Below, piece after piece: positions 18,182 to 26,218 of a stretch of DNA of 64,000 nucleotides (positions are counted from its first letter, which is position 1; the number at the start of each line of letters is the position of its first letter). Both the position numbers and the translations under genes were made by a program. The DNA is taken from the NCBI GenBank assembly GCA_020633895.1, contig JACKCT010000010.1:62001-126000 (forward strand), in the 5' to 3' direction. Source of the stretch: Deltaproteobacteria bacterium. Its GTDB lineage: Bacteria; Lernaellota; Lernaellaia; JACKCT01. The notes beneath the pieces are model-generated. The model was not told where the DNA came from. It saw nothing but the letters and a program-made list of their open reading frames with translations, and searched no databases.

Positions 18182-18301
18182 CAGAGCCCCGACCGGTAGG
18201 GAGGGGTCTATTGTGACCCAGCACGTCACCGGCGTTTCGGACATGTCGTCCAAATGGCGTGCAGGGACGAACCAAACCGCTTACTACCGTGCGCGGCTCT
18301 G
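18182..18301. repeat. CAGAGCC-family repeat, copy 4
   Basis: Left arm CAGAGCCCCGACCGGTAGGG at 18182 and right arm CCGCTTACTACCGTGCGCGG leading to CTCTG at 18301, enclosing about 60 nt. It occupies the whole nrdR-ribD gap up to the ribD promoter. Confidence 0.8.
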
Positions 18302-18332
18302 ATAGGGCACACCCGCACGCCGAGTCCTGACC

Positions 18333-18361
18333 GTGGCACCCGCCGACGTTTCATGTACACT
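18333..18361 (+). promoter_or_regulatory. Promoter of ribD, near-leaderless
   Basis: GTGGCA (18333-18338), 17 nt, TACACT (18356-18361). The predicted first transcribed base is about 18368, two bases before ATG 18370, and there is no Shine-Dalgarno in CTCCCTCGCC. No FMN riboswitch can fit. Confidence 0.45.
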
Positions 18362-18369
18362 CCCTCGCC

Positions 18370-19515
18370 ATGAGCTTTCCCGATCTCGATTACGAAGTCC
18401 TGATGCGCCGCGCGCTGGATCTGGCCGCGCGAGGGACGGGGTATGTGCATCCCAATCCGCTGGTCGGCGCGATTTTGCTCAAAGACGGCCAAATCATCGG
18501 CGAAGGCTACCACCATGAGGTCGGCCAGGCCCACGCCGAGATCAACGCCATCCGCGCCGCGAAGGACGCCGGCCATTCCCCCGAGGGAGGGCTGATGGTC
18601 GTTACCCTGGAGCCCTGCGCCCACTTCGGACGCACCCCGCCCTGCGTCGAGGCGCTGGTCGCCGAGAAAATCTCCCACGTCGTCATCGGCATGATCGACC
18701 CGAATCCCGCCGTTTCCGGTCGCGGCATCGGCTATCTGCGCGAAAACGGCATTGAGGTCATGGAGCGCGTGCTGCAGGACGAATGCGCCGCAATCAACGA
18801 AGCGTTCATCAAATACATCACCAAGCGCACGCCCTACACAGCCATCAAAAGCGCCGTGACGTTGGACGGCAAAATCGCGACGCGCACCGGCAAAAGCCAA
18901 TGGATCAGCGGCCCCGAATCGCTGCAGTTCGCCCACCGGCTGCGTCATGAGTATCAGGCCATCATGGTCGGTGCCGGGACCGTCCTGGCCGACAACCCGC
19001 GCCTGACCTGCCGTTGGGAGGGCATCGACCGGCCGTCCCACCCCCTACGCGTGGTACTCGACGGCAAATTGCGTCTGCCCGAGGACGCCCACGTCGTCTC
19101 CGGTCAATTGCCGAATCAGACCATCGTCGTCACCGCCGAGGATGCCGACGCCGCCAAAATCGCGCGCCTGGAAAAGCCCGGCGTGGACGTGGTTCGCCTG
19201 CCGACCGTCGACGGGTGCCTGGATTTCGGCGAGGTCATGCGACACCTGGGCGAACGCAAAATCGCGAGCATGATTATCGAAGGCGGGGGGACGCTTATCG
19301 CCGCCGCGTTGGAGGCCGGAGTCGTCGACCGAGCGTATGTGGTCGTCGCGCCCAAGATTTTCGGCAGCCAGGACGCGCGGTCCTTCGTCGGCGGCCGGGG
19401 CGTGGACGAAGTGGACGACGCGTGGCAGTTGGACGACGTGCGCGTGGGCACGATCGGCCGGGATGTGCTCATCGAGGGACGCGTGCGCCGAGGCAAAAAA
19501 GGACCTTCGGCATGA
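18370..19515 (+). CDS. ribD: Riboflavin biosynthesis bifunctional deaminase/reductase RibD
   Basis: A 381-residue bifunctional enzyme for steps 2 and 3 of riboflavin synthesis. The N-terminal deaminase domain has zinc ligands in HAE (55-57) and PCAHFGRTPPC (82-92), with GTGYVHPNPLVGAI before. The C-terminal NADPH reductase domain starts at TPYTAIKSAVTLDGKIATRTGKSQWIS and contains VGAGTVLADNPRLT and ASMIIEGGGTLIAAAL. It overlaps the following methyltransferase gene by ATGA. Start at ATG 18370 is supported by the abutting promoter. Confidence 0.95.
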   Translation: MSFPDLDYEVLMRRALDLAARGTGYVHPNPLVGAILLKDGQIIGEGYHHEVGQAHAEINAIRAAKDAGHSPEGGLMVVTLEPCAHFGRTPPCVEALVAEKISHVVIGMIDPNPAVSGRGIGYLRENGIEVMERVLQDECAAINEAFIKYITKRTPYTAIKSAVTLDGKIATRTGKSQWISGPESLQFAHRLRHEYQAIMVGAGTVLADNPRLTCRWEGIDRPSHPLRVVLDGKLRLPEDAHVVSGQLPNQTIVVTAEDADAAKIARLEKPGVDVVRLPTVDGCLDFGEVMRHLGERKIASMIIEGGGTLIAAALEAGVVDRAYVVVAPKIFGSQDARSFVGGRGVDEVDDAWQLDDVRVGTIGRDVLIEGRVRRGKKGPSA

Positions 19516-20318
19516 GCGACGATTCGCGCGATCCCCGGGACCGGCTGGAGTTCGACTATTGGAACCCGACGCAGTACGACCGCTTTCAGCGCGAACGCAG
19601 CCAGCCGTTTTACGACCTGGTGGCCATGCTCGACGCCCGGCCGGGGATGCGGGTGCTGGACCTGGGCTGCGGCACGGGGAACCTGACCAACGACCTGCAC
19701 ATGCGCCTGGGCGCGAGGCAGACCATCGGCATCGACACCTCGGCGGCCATGTTGGAGACGCGCATGCGCCTCAAGGCCCAGGGTCTGGAACTGCGCCGGG
19801 ACGATATCTCCACTTTCGCCGACGATGAGCCCTTTGACCTGATTTTCTCTAATGCGGCGCTGCATTGGGTGGATGACCATCCGGACCTGTTCGCGCGCTA
19901 CGCCAAGATGCTCGCGCCCGGCGGGCAGTGGGCCGTGCAGGTCCCGGCCAACGAGCGCCACGCGTCCCACACCACGGCCGTGGCCGTCGCCGGGGAAGCG
20001 CCGTTTCGCGATGCCCTGGGCGGATGGGTGCGTGTGTCGCCGGTGCTGGAACCGGACGAATACGCCGTGTTGCTCGATAAACTCGGCTTTCGCGACATCC
20101 GCGCCCAGGAGCACGTCTATCCCCACGAGATGCCCTCGACCGCGGACGTGGTCGAATGGGTCAAAGGCACCACCCTGACCTCCTACATGAAACGCCTGCC
20201 CAAGGAACTGCAGGAGCCGTTCGTCGACCGCTATCGCCAACTGCTGCTGGAACGGGTCGGCGAACACTCGCCCTATCGGTTTGAGTTTCGACGGATTTTG
20301 ATGTGGGCGGCCCGATAG
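19512..20318 (+). CDS. SAM-dependent methyltransferase, trans-aconitate methyltransferase-like
   Basis: A 268-residue class I methyltransferase. SAM-binding motif MRVLDLGCGTGNLTNDL, motif II IGIDTSAAMLE, then FDLIFSNAALHWVDDHPDL, which is the typical Tam phrase, and GGQWAVQVPAN. Tam-type enzymes methylate the carboxylate of trans-aconitate, but the start YWNPTQYDRFQRERSQPFYDL is shared by several related enzymes. ATG 19512 overlaps the ribD stop (ATGA), so it is translated with ribD although it has no known role in flavin synthesis. Confidence 0.8.
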   Translation: MSDDSRDPRDRLEFDYWNPTQYDRFQRERSQPFYDLVAMLDARPGMRVLDLGCGTGNLTNDLHMRLGARQTIGIDTSAAMLETRMRLKAQGLELRRDDISTFADDEPFDLIFSNAALHWVDDHPDLFARYAKMLAPGGQWAVQVPANERHASHTTAVAVAGEAPFRDALGGWVRVSPVLEPDEYAVLLDKLGFRDIRAQEHVYPHEMPSTADVVEWVKGTTLTSYMKRLPKELQEPFVDRYRQLLLERVGEHSPYRFEFRRILMWAAR

Positions 20319-20347
20319 GGCTCCGGTCCCAACCCGGGACCAATCGT

Positions 20348-20441
20348 TGTCATCCCGAACGAAGTGAGGGACCTCTCGTCCGATGTGTCACTGCGGCATC
20401 AAACAACGCACGAGAGGTTCCTCGCGGTGCTCGGAATGACA
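20348..20441. repeat. Second repeat family (TGTCATCCCGAAC type), complete copy
   Basis: Left arm TGTCATCCCGAACGAAGTGA with GGGACCTCTCGT, right arm CGAGAGGTTCCTCGCGGTGC ending CGGAATGACA; arms are inverted relatives around a short centre (20380-20410). A second full copy is at 28568-28650. Sequences of this kind recur widely in bacterial genomes and give rise to spurious small reading frames. Confidence 0.75.
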
Positions 20442-20478
20442 AAGCAAGTACAGGGCGCGTTTGTGTTTTCGGACATCG

Positions 20479-20507
20479 TTGGCCTCGCCGCTCCACCCGC
20501 GTATGAT
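20479..20507 (+). promoter_or_regulatory. Promoter of ribE placed for a leaderless mRNA
   Basis: TTGGCC (20479-20484), 17 nt, TATGAT (20502-20507). With normal -10 to +1 spacing the first base is A20514 of the ribE ATG. The bases between are ACCCCC, so there is no ribosome-binding site. Confidence 0.55.
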
Positions 20508-20513
20508 ACCCCC

Positions 20514-21173
20514 ATGTTTACCGGACTCATCGAAGACGTCGGCAGCGTTCTGAGCCTTGCGCCCCAAGGCACGGGCAAGCGGCTGCGCATCCGGACCGCG
20601 TTCGACACGGGCGATATCGCCATGGGCGAGTCGATCTCGGTGGACGGCTGCTGCCTGACGGTGGTGGAAATCGGCGCGAGCGACTTCGCGGTGGATGTCG
20701 GCCAGGAGACCTTGCGCGTCACGACCATCGGCCACTTGGCGACGGGGGCGCGGGTGAATCTGGAACGGGCGATGCGAGCCGACGGCCGCTTCGGCGGGCA
20801 CATGGTCGCCGGGCACGTGGACGGCGTGGGCAAGGTCGTCGCGATCAAGGTCTGGCCGGACTTCACCGAGTATAGGATCCAGGCGCCCGAAAGCGTCGCC
20901 CGCTACATCATCCCCAAGGGCTCGATCGGGGTGCAGGGAATCAGCCTGACGGTCAACGCCCTGGACGGCGACGTCTTCGCCATCGGCATCATCCCCCACA
21001 CGACGAAGATGACGAATATCGGCGATCTGGCCGAGGGCTCGCCGGTCAACCTGGAAGCCGACCTGGTGGGCAAATACATCGAAAAATTCACCCTCGCCGC
21101 CTTGGGCAAAGGCGAAGCGCCCACCGGTGGGATCACGCTGGAAAAACTGCGGGAGTCGGGCTTCGCGAAGTAG
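20514..21173 (+). CDS. ribE: Riboflavin synthase alpha subunit
   Basis: A 219-residue enzyme that dismutates two 6,7-dimethyl-8-ribityllumazine molecules to riboflavin. Two lumazine-binding barrels: MFTGLIEDVGSV ... SISVDGCCLTVVE (first) and VAGHVDGVGKVV ... GSIGVQGISLTVN (second), joined by FGGHMVAGHVDG. The C-terminus keeps NLEADLVGKYIEKF. ATG 20514 is chosen because MFTGLIE is the invariant start; longer in-frame sequence is repeat DNA. ribBA and ribH, often next, are absent from the window. Confidence 0.95.
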   Translation: MFTGLIEDVGSVLSLAPQGTGKRLRIRTAFDTGDIAMGESISVDGCCLTVVEIGASDFAVDVGQETLRVTTIGHLATGARVNLERAMRADGRFGGHMVAGHVDGVGKVVAIKVWPDFTEYRIQAPESVARYIIPKGSIGVQGISLTVNALDGDVFAIGIIPHTTKMTNIGDLAEGSPVNLEADLVGKYIEKFTLAALGKGEAPTGGITLEKLRESGFAK

Positions 21174-21202
21174 GCGTCGCCGTCTCCACGGACCGACGGA
21201 TG

Positions 21203-21230
21203 AAAAAACGGCGCCCCGGATGGGACGCCG
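21203..21230 (-). terminator. Intrinsic terminator of the secreted-protein gene
   Basis: On the minus strand CGGCGTCCC pairs with GGGGCGCCG around a 4-nt loop (one G-U pair) and is followed by TTTTTT (21203-21208). It sits 25 nt after the stop of the minus-strand gene and also lies between it and convergent ribE. Confidence 0.8.
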
Positions 21231-21254
21231 CATTCTGTCGCTTGGTATCCGAAC

Positions 21255-22751
21255 TTAGTACGACTTGTCGATGAAGCCCTGGTAGGCCGCCATCCAGTAG
21301 GCGACCAAATAGTCCACGCCCGGCTCGACGCGGGAGGGCTGGTCGGCGCCGCAGGCCTCGTTGCGGAACGGGCTGCGCTGCCAGAGGAAGTCGGTGGAGC
21401 ACTGCTCATCGACCGTATGCGCCTCCAGGGACTGCAGATCCACGCCGCCCATCAGCGTTTCCAGGATCGGGTACTGCTCCCACAGATCCACCAGCGTCTC
21501 GGACAGCGGATCGATCGGCAGGTCCGTCGGGTCGACGTAATACTTGTAATTCGGCGCGTCGCGGAAGTCGGCCAGATCCTGCACGACCTGCGTCAGGTAG
21601 GGATCGACCAGGCCGTCGAACAGCGACGGATCGTAGTTGCCCACCGACATGAAAATCTCGGTAAAGTAGGCGTTGTGCGACAGGCGCACATTGTCGTGCT
21701 GCTGATCCTCGAACAGATCCTTGAAATAGTCCGTGTCCTTCTCGCCGAAGTACGACGGCGCCAAGCGCAGCAGCGTGTAGAAATTCTGGTGCCCCAGGTT
21801 GTTGCCGTAATACTGGGAGTAGCGGTTGAGCAAGGAGAAGGTGGCGATCCACAGCGCTGTGTGCTGGCCGTCGTCGATCCATTTTTTCACGACGTCTTCA
21901 TACGCCTTGTTGCCCGTCATGTGGTAGCCCACCAGCGACCAGGACAACTGCTGAATCGGCAGGACGTTCGGACCGGCGTCGGTCGGCTTGTCTTCCTCGT
22001 CGCGAATCCACCAGTCGTCGGAGATCAGCTTGTCGAGCACCTCGGAGACGTCGTCGCGAATCAGGTCGCGCATGTCCTCGTCGTCGACCAGGTCGTAGGC
22101 CAGGGACATGCCGTAGAACCAGCCCGTGTATTGGTCGCGGCTGGTTTCGCCCCACCAGGCGTCCCCGGCGTAGGGGCCGGAGTTGACCAGATGGCAGCGG
22201 GGGTGCGTCTCGCAGGCCTGGTCCAGCACCCAGGGATTCTGTTTGGAACGATAACGGGCGATAAACCCGGGCACGCCCGTGACATGCAAGTGCCCGTCCA
22301 GGGCGTCGACGGTGTTCAGGACGTTGTCCTTGGCGACCGGATCGCCGGTGACGTAGTAGCGAAACGCCTGGCTGGCCAAATAGGTGCCCGTCCAGATCGT
22401 CGAGTCGCCGTAGTCGAAGTGGTTCAGGACGTCCGAGCGGTCATTGCTCGTGAACTGCGTCCCGACGGTGGCGCCGTATTGGGGCTGGTGGTTTTCCCGA
22501 TGCCACAGATCGTATTCCTCGGCCTTGAGGCGAAGGGGTCCGGCGGGCAGGGCTTCGTTGTAGGTCTTGGACGGCAGGGGCAGTTCCTGGGGCGCCGGAT
22601 GCAGTCGCGTGTCCAGCCAGTTGAGGAAGTCGCCCAGGCCCTTCTGACCGGCGCGGGCTTCGACCACCGAGGCCACCAACAAGGCAACCAGTAACACCAA
22701 CGTGAGTCCCAGGGGACGTCGCAGAGCTTGGGGAATGCGTTCGATCATCAC
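21255..22751 (-). CDS. Secreted protein of unknown function (498 aa)
   Basis: An exported protein with signal peptide RIPQALRRPLGLTLVLLVAL then ASVVEARA. The mature part is rich in aromatic and acidic residues with repeated Tyr-Trp-Asp phrases: FDYGDSTIWTGTYLASQAFRYYV, RDQYTGWFYGMSLAYDLVDD, LPIQQLSWSLVGYHMTG, LLNRYSQYYGNNLGHQNFYTL. The regular helix pairs with W/Y-rich ends recall an alpha/alpha toroid, as in glycan lyases or glucuronyl hydrolases, but no catalytic motif could be named. Three Cys pairs (QACETHPRC, DEQC, NEAC) suggest disulfides. Function is unknown. It has its own terminator. Confidence 0.75.
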   Translation of the reverse strand: MMIERIPQALRRPLGLTLVLLVALLVASVVEARAGQKGLGDFLNWLDTRLHPAPQELPLPSKTYNEALPAGPLRLKAEEYDLWHRENHQPQYGATVGTQFTSNDRSDVLNHFDYGDSTIWTGTYLASQAFRYYVTGDPVAKDNVLNTVDALDGHLHVTGVPGFIARYRSKQNPWVLDQACETHPRCHLVNSGPYAGDAWWGETSRDQYTGWFYGMSLAYDLVDDEDMRDLIRDDVSEVLDKLISDDWWIRDEEDKPTDAGPNVLPIQQLSWSLVGYHMTGNKAYEDVVKKWIDDGQHTALWIATFSLLNRYSQYYGNNLGHQNFYTLLRLAPSYFGEKDTDYFKDLFEDQQHDNVRLSHNAYFTEIFMSVGNYDPSLFDGLVDPYLTQVVQDLADFRDAPNYKYYVDPTDLPIDPLSETLVDLWEQYPILETLMGGVDLQSLEAHTVDEQCSTDFLWQRSPFRNEACGADQPSRVEPGVDYLVAYWMAAYQGFIDKSY

Positions 22752-22910
22752 GAGACCTCGATAGGAAATACATTAAAATTCACGTTCCAAAGCGCGCCGG
22801 GAACCTACCAAATTCCGAGCCGGAAATCCAGCACAATTTGAGTTCGCATTCAACAGAATGGATCGGTCCAATCGGTCAATGTGGCTTTTGTGGGACGTGA
22901 GGGCGGCGGC

Positions 22911-23453
22911 TTACTTCGTTCGCTTGGGAATCAAGGCGACGACGAACGTGGAATCCTGCAAGGCCTGGGTGGAGTGGTTGTACGTGGCGTCGAATTTGAT
23001 CGCGTCCCCGGCGGCCAGCTCGTAACGATTGCCTTCGATGGTCAGGGCGATTTTTCCGTCCAGCACCCAGGAGATCTGGTACTCGTTTTCGTGGGAGTGG
23101 GATTCGTTGACCGTCTCCCCCGCCGTGGCCGAATTCAGACGCAGTCCCACGTCGGGAAAAGATACGCCCCGCTTGCCGATCATATTCGGGTCGTCGTCCA
23201 CCTCCCGCCGACGCTCGACGATATAGGAGGAGGCCAAGTCAACCAGATGGGCCGGGGTCATCCCGAAAAAATCCGCCAGCGTCTTGACCGTGGCCAGGCT
23301 GGGCTGGTTTTGGTTGGATTCGATGCGCGTCAAGGTCGAAAAACTGACCCCCGTGTCCTCGGCTAGTTGTTCGAGCGTGACCTTGCGCTGGCGGCGCAGT
23401 TCCCGCAGTACCGAAAAGTCGAACTCCCGCATCTTGGATTTTTTCGTCGTCAT
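22911..23453 (-). CDS. XRE-family regulator with cupin sensor domain
   Basis: A 180-residue transcription factor. The N-terminal helix-turn-helix (LRELRRQRKVTLEQLAEDTG, VSFSTLTRIESNQNQPSLATV) occupies residues 15-70. A C-terminal cupin (ESHSHENEYQISWVLDGKIA, YELAAGDAIKFDATYNHS) carries the metal- or ligand-site histidines. Such regulators often control an adjacent metabolic or stress gene. It is transcribed divergently from the lipoprotein esterase at 23639, whose 5' region contains a 15-bp palindrome that could be its operator (inference). The 159-base gap downstream shows nothing recognisable. Confidence 0.85.
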   Translation of the reverse strand: MTTKKSKMREFDFSVLRELRRQRKVTLEQLAEDTGVSFSTLTRIESNQNQPSLATVKTLADFFGMTPAHLVDLASSYIVERRREVDDDPNMIGKRGVSFPDVGLRLNSATAGETVNESHSHENEYQISWVLDGKIALTIEGNRYELAAGDAIKFDATYNHSTQALQDSTFVVALIPKRTK

Positions 23454-23549
23454 CGCCCCGCCACGTTAAGCCCGACGATGGGAAAATCAAGGTCGACACG
23501 CCGACGAGCCGCGATTTGCGTCTTCGGCGCGAAAGCGTGAGCGTTGTTG

Positions 23550-23610
23550 TTGATTTGTCCGGCGCGCTGGATATAGGATACGCGTTCGATGAAATTGGCA
23601 CCCGGTGCCA
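23550..23610 (+). promoter_or_regulatory. Promoter and operator-like palindrome of the esterase gene
   Basis: TTGATT (23550-23555), 16 nt, TATAGG (23572-23577). Inside the predicted leader, TGGCACC-C-GGTGCCA (23596-23610) is a perfect 15-bp palindrome, a plausible site for the divergent XRE-cupin regulator. Confidence 0.45.
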
Positions 23611-23638
23611 CATGCCGGGATGGCCTTGGGAGGTCAAA

Positions 23639-25765
23639 GTGCGCGCATTGCCTTGGATTTGGATGGTTTTGTTGATGGTTGCGCTGTCGCTCGGCGGCTT
23701 GGTCGGCTGCGGCGGCGATGACGATGACGACGACTCGGCCGCGACATCGGACGATGACGACGACGATACGTCCGACGACGACACCACGGACGACGACGAC
23801 ACCGCCGACGACGATACGACCGATGACGACACCGCGGACGACGACACCGCGGATGACGACACGGCCGATGACGATACCCTCGACGATGACGACGACGACA
23901 CCGAGCCGGTGGTGGTCGAGGAGTCCTGCCCCGACGGCCCGGCCTTTCCCTTCGACCTGACCGCGACGAAAAAACGCATCCCTTTCCCCAGCGATCTGTT
24001 CACCGTCGCCGACGAGAAGACCTTGAGCGGTCGGCGGGTCAACATCGACGCCAACACCAGCGAGCCTTTCGGCTCCCGCGCCGACGGCATGGGTCTGTGG
24101 GTGGATGCGATGAACACCCTGGACGGCTTCGGGCCGATGGCGGACCTGTTCATCGACGTGGCCGAGGTCGAGCCGCGCACAAAGGATCTGCCCGAGACGG
24201 ACGACACGAAGATCGGCGCGAGCGTTTTCCTGATCAACGCCGACGAAGACAGCCCCAACCAGGGACAGATCATGCCGATGCTCTCGTTCCTGGAAGACGG
24301 CGGATACATGCGTTTCACGCCGTGGGAGCCGCTGGACCAACGGACGCGCTATCTGGTCGTCGTGACGCGCAAGCTGACGCCCAAGGGCGAGGACTGCTAT
24401 GCCGCGTCCGAGGACATGATGCGCCTGGCGACCGAATACGCGAACCTGCCGTCCGCGACGGACGAATGGGAAGGCACGGCGCTGCTGGACGACCTGGGAT
24501 TTCTGGAGAGCCAGGGTCTGGACTTCAAGGACGTGCTGGCGATCTCGTCGTTCACCACTTTGTCGGCGACAAAAGACCTGGAAGAGGCCGTGCAGATCAT
24601 GGACGATTTGTACGACGAGGGCGGCGCCGATTGGTCGGATTGGGAGACCTTCCTCAAGCCCGACAACTACGTCGGCATGCACGCCTTCGGAATGCTCGAA
24701 TTCCCGATTTTCCAGACGGAAAAGGACAAGGTCTGGAAGCGCAACGTCAAGGGCGAGTTGAAAATCGACCGCATGCAAAAGCTCAAGGTCCTGTTCTCCT
24801 TCCCGGACGAAAAGGCCTCGGGCTACAGCCAGCCCTTCCCGCTGGTCATCATGGGACACGGCGCCCAGGGCAGCAAAAACCACCTCTACAGCGCCGACTC
24901 CTACCTGTCCGAATACGGCTTCGCCGGGGTGGCGATGGACTTCGTCTGCCACGGCGACCGCCTGCCCCCGGACCTGGAGGACCTGCAACAGATCCTGTGC
25001 TACTTCGACGCCTTCCACCCCCTGACCTGGCGGGACAACATCCGCGAGTCGGTGGCGAATATGCATTGGCTGCGTTTGGCGCTGCAGGAACTGGCGACGC
25101 TGGACATCTACCCGATGGAAACGAACGGCGACGGCATTCCGGACTTTGACCTGGACCACATCTACTACATGGGCGTGTCCCTGGGCTCGATTCACGGCGG
25201 CGTTTTCTCGGGCGTGGAAAAGAACATCGACGCCTGGTGGATGAACGTGGCCGGCGGCAAATACACCAGCATCGCCCTGGACGGCCCCATCGCCGGGCCG
25301 ATCATCGACATCATCGACTCGTTCAGCTTTCTGTTCCCCAAGCTGGACCTCATCGGCCTGATCGACGTGATCGCCATGTACTACCAGTCGATCCTGGACG
25401 CCGGCGACCCGGCCAACTACGTCAAGCACACCGTCCGGGATCCACTGCCCGTCGTGGAATCCCACGTCCCGCAGGTTCTCCAGCAAGGATCGTCGGAGGA
25501 CGACGTGCTGGGCGGGCCGTCGGGGGGCTACTACTGCCGCGCCGGCGGATGGCCGCAACTGACGCCTTTCGCGTGGGACGTGGACGCGGCCCACGACACG
25601 ATGCCGTACTACGACTCGGCGTTCGTCCAGTTCGACAGCGACGACCACCAACTCATCGAACGCAATTCCGCCCAGGGCGCCGCAATGCGCAAGCAGGGCA
25701 TGCATTTCCTGCGCAGCTTTCTGGAGACGGGGACAGGCGAGATCAAGGACTATTTGACGCCGTAG
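23639..25765 (+). CDS. Asp-rich lipoprotein, lipase/esterase (VolA-like N-domain plus alpha/beta hydrolase)
   Basis: GTG 23639 with GGGAGG 5 nt upstream starts a lipoprotein signal (ALPWIWMVLLMVALSLGG, lipobox LVGC). Right after the Cys comes a ~60-residue linker built of DDDTA/DDDTT repeats. Residues about 100-400 resemble the bacterial virulence-factor lipase N-terminal domain (CPDGPAFPFDL ... RIPFPSDLFTVAD, RYLVVVTRKLTP). The C-terminal alpha/beta hydrolase has the nucleophile elbow YYMGVSLGSIHGG (GVSLGS, about residue 511) and late Asp/His candidates (PYYDSAFVQFDSDDHQLI). Likely a surface or periplasmic esterase on a long acidic spacer. Natural substrate unknown. A repeat-derived terminator follows at 25893. 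Confidence 0.82.
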   Translation: MRALPWIWMVLLMVALSLGGLVGCGGDDDDDDSAATSDDDDDDTSDDDTTDDDDTADDDTTDDDTADDDTADDDTADDDTLDDDDDDTEPVVVEESCPDGPAFPFDLTATKKRIPFPSDLFTVADEKTLSGRRVNIDANTSEPFGSRADGMGLWVDAMNTLDGFGPMADLFIDVAEVEPRTKDLPETDDTKIGASVFLINADEDSPNQGQIMPMLSFLEDGGYMRFTPWEPLDQRTRYLVVVTRKLTPKGEDCYAASEDMMRLATEYANLPSATDEWEGTALLDDLGFLESQGLDFKDVLAISSFTTLSATKDLEEAVQIMDDLYDEGGADWSDWETFLKPDNYVGMHAFGMLEFPIFQTEKDKVWKRNVKGELKIDRMQKLKVLFSFPDEKASGYSQPFPLVIMGHGAQGSKNHLYSADSYLSEYGFAGVAMDFVCHGDRLPPDLEDLQQILCYFDAFHPLTWRDNIRESVANMHWLRLALQELATLDIYPMETNGDGIPDFDLDHIYYMGVSLGSIHGGVFSGVEKNIDAWWMNVAGGKYTSIALDGPIAGPIIDIIDSFSFLFPKLDLIGLIDVIAMYYQSILDAGDPANYVKHTVRDPLPVVESHVPQVLQQGSSEDDVLGGPSGGYYCRAGGWPQLTPFAWDVDAAHDTMPYYDSAFVQFDSDDHQLIERNSAQGAAMRKQGMHFLRSFLETGTGEIKDYLTP
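23710..23915 (+). repeat. Asp-rich coding tandem repeat
   Basis: Degenerate 15-bp units of the form GACGACGACACCGCG, translating as DDD-T-(A/T/L), repeat about eight times inside the esterase gene directly after the lipid-anchored Cys. Both GAC and GAT codons are mixed, so the amino-acid pattern is kept despite base changes. Confidence 0.85.
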
Positions 25766-25778
25766 GGCGGGGTTGGGT

Positions 25779-25850
25779 CAGAGCCCCGAACTGCTTGCCT
25801 CGCCGTAGCCTTGGCGTAGGCGGGTAGTGAGGGGTCAAACTCGAACGGTG
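25779..25850. repeat. CAGAGCC-family left arm with nested 31-bp module
   Basis: CAGAGCCCCGAACTG (25779-25793) is followed by a 31-bp module containing GCCTCGCCGTAGCCTTGGCG, then TAGTGAGGGGTCAAACTCGA. No matching right arm follows directly, so this is a half-element. Confidence 0.7.
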
Positions 25851-25872
25851 TTATCTTGCGATCACGAGCATT

Positions 25873-25930
25873 CAGAGCCGCGACCGTGAGGGAGCGGGTT
25901 GCCGCGAATCGGCGACCCGCTTTCTTTTTT
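25873..25930 (+). terminator. Terminator formed from a repeat half-element
   Basis: A left arm CAGAGCCGCGACCGTGAGGG starts at 25873. Its 3' part AGCGGGTTGCCG (25893-25904) pairs with CGGCGACCCGCT (25910-25921) over 12 bp with one G-U and a 5-nt loop, followed by TTTCTTTTTT. It would end transcription of the lipoprotein esterase. Confidence 0.75.
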
Positions 25931-25993
25931 GACGGGACCTCGTCCTGTTGTGAACGGGCGACGGTTGCGTTGTTCGAGACGGCGTCGACCAAA

Positions 25994-26098
25994 CAGAGCC
26001 GCGAACCGTAGTGAGCGGTTGGCGACGCCCCGGCAAAATTCGTTCGCTATTTGCCGCATCGACACGCTCGACGACTCCTCCCTTACGGTCGGGCTCTG
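25994..26098. repeat. CAGAGCC-family repeat, copy without nested module
   Basis: Left arm CAGAGCCGCGAACCG at 25994 continues directly with TAGTGAGCGGTTGGCGACG; right arm CCTCCCTTACGGTCGGGCTC ends at 26098. It is a full-length homologue of 29791-29927, including the inner CCCGGCAAAA and CGCTCGACGAC segments, but lacks the 31-bp module present there. Confidence 0.8.
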
Positions 26099-26120
26099 AT
26101 TCTCCGGTGGGTTTTCTCCA

Positions 26121-26157
26121 CAACGCGCGAGAGTCCCCTCGCCTCGCTCGGTATGCC
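26121..26157. repeat. Second repeat family, right half only
   Basis: CAACGCGCGAGAGTCCCCTC followed by GCCTCGCTCGGTATG matches the right half of the copies at 20348 and 28568. No left half is adjacent. Confidence 0.6.
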
Positions 26158-26160
26158 CAC

Positions 26161-26190
26161 AAGAAAGGGCCCCTTGCGGGGCCCTTTGCG
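26161..26190 (-). terminator. Terminator of the DsbA-like gene
   Basis: AAAGGGCCCC (26164-26173) pairs perfectly with GGGGCCCTTT (26178-26187) around TTGC. It lies 29 nt after the stop of the minus-strand gene; the flanking A/T tracts allow it to work in either direction. Confidence 0.75.
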
Positions 26191-26218
26191 TTCGGTCGAT
26201 TTGTCGGGATCGAGGGGC

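Noticed and set aside
18178-18305. Short reading frames inside the repeats
   Set aside because: The recurrent peptides they encode come from CAGAGCC and TGTCATCCC elements in several frames and both strands, with no ribosome sites; they are spurious.
20319-20513. FMN riboswitch before ribE
   Set aside because: The gap is a dispersed repeat plus a promoter abutting the ATG; there is no room or conserved RFN sequence.
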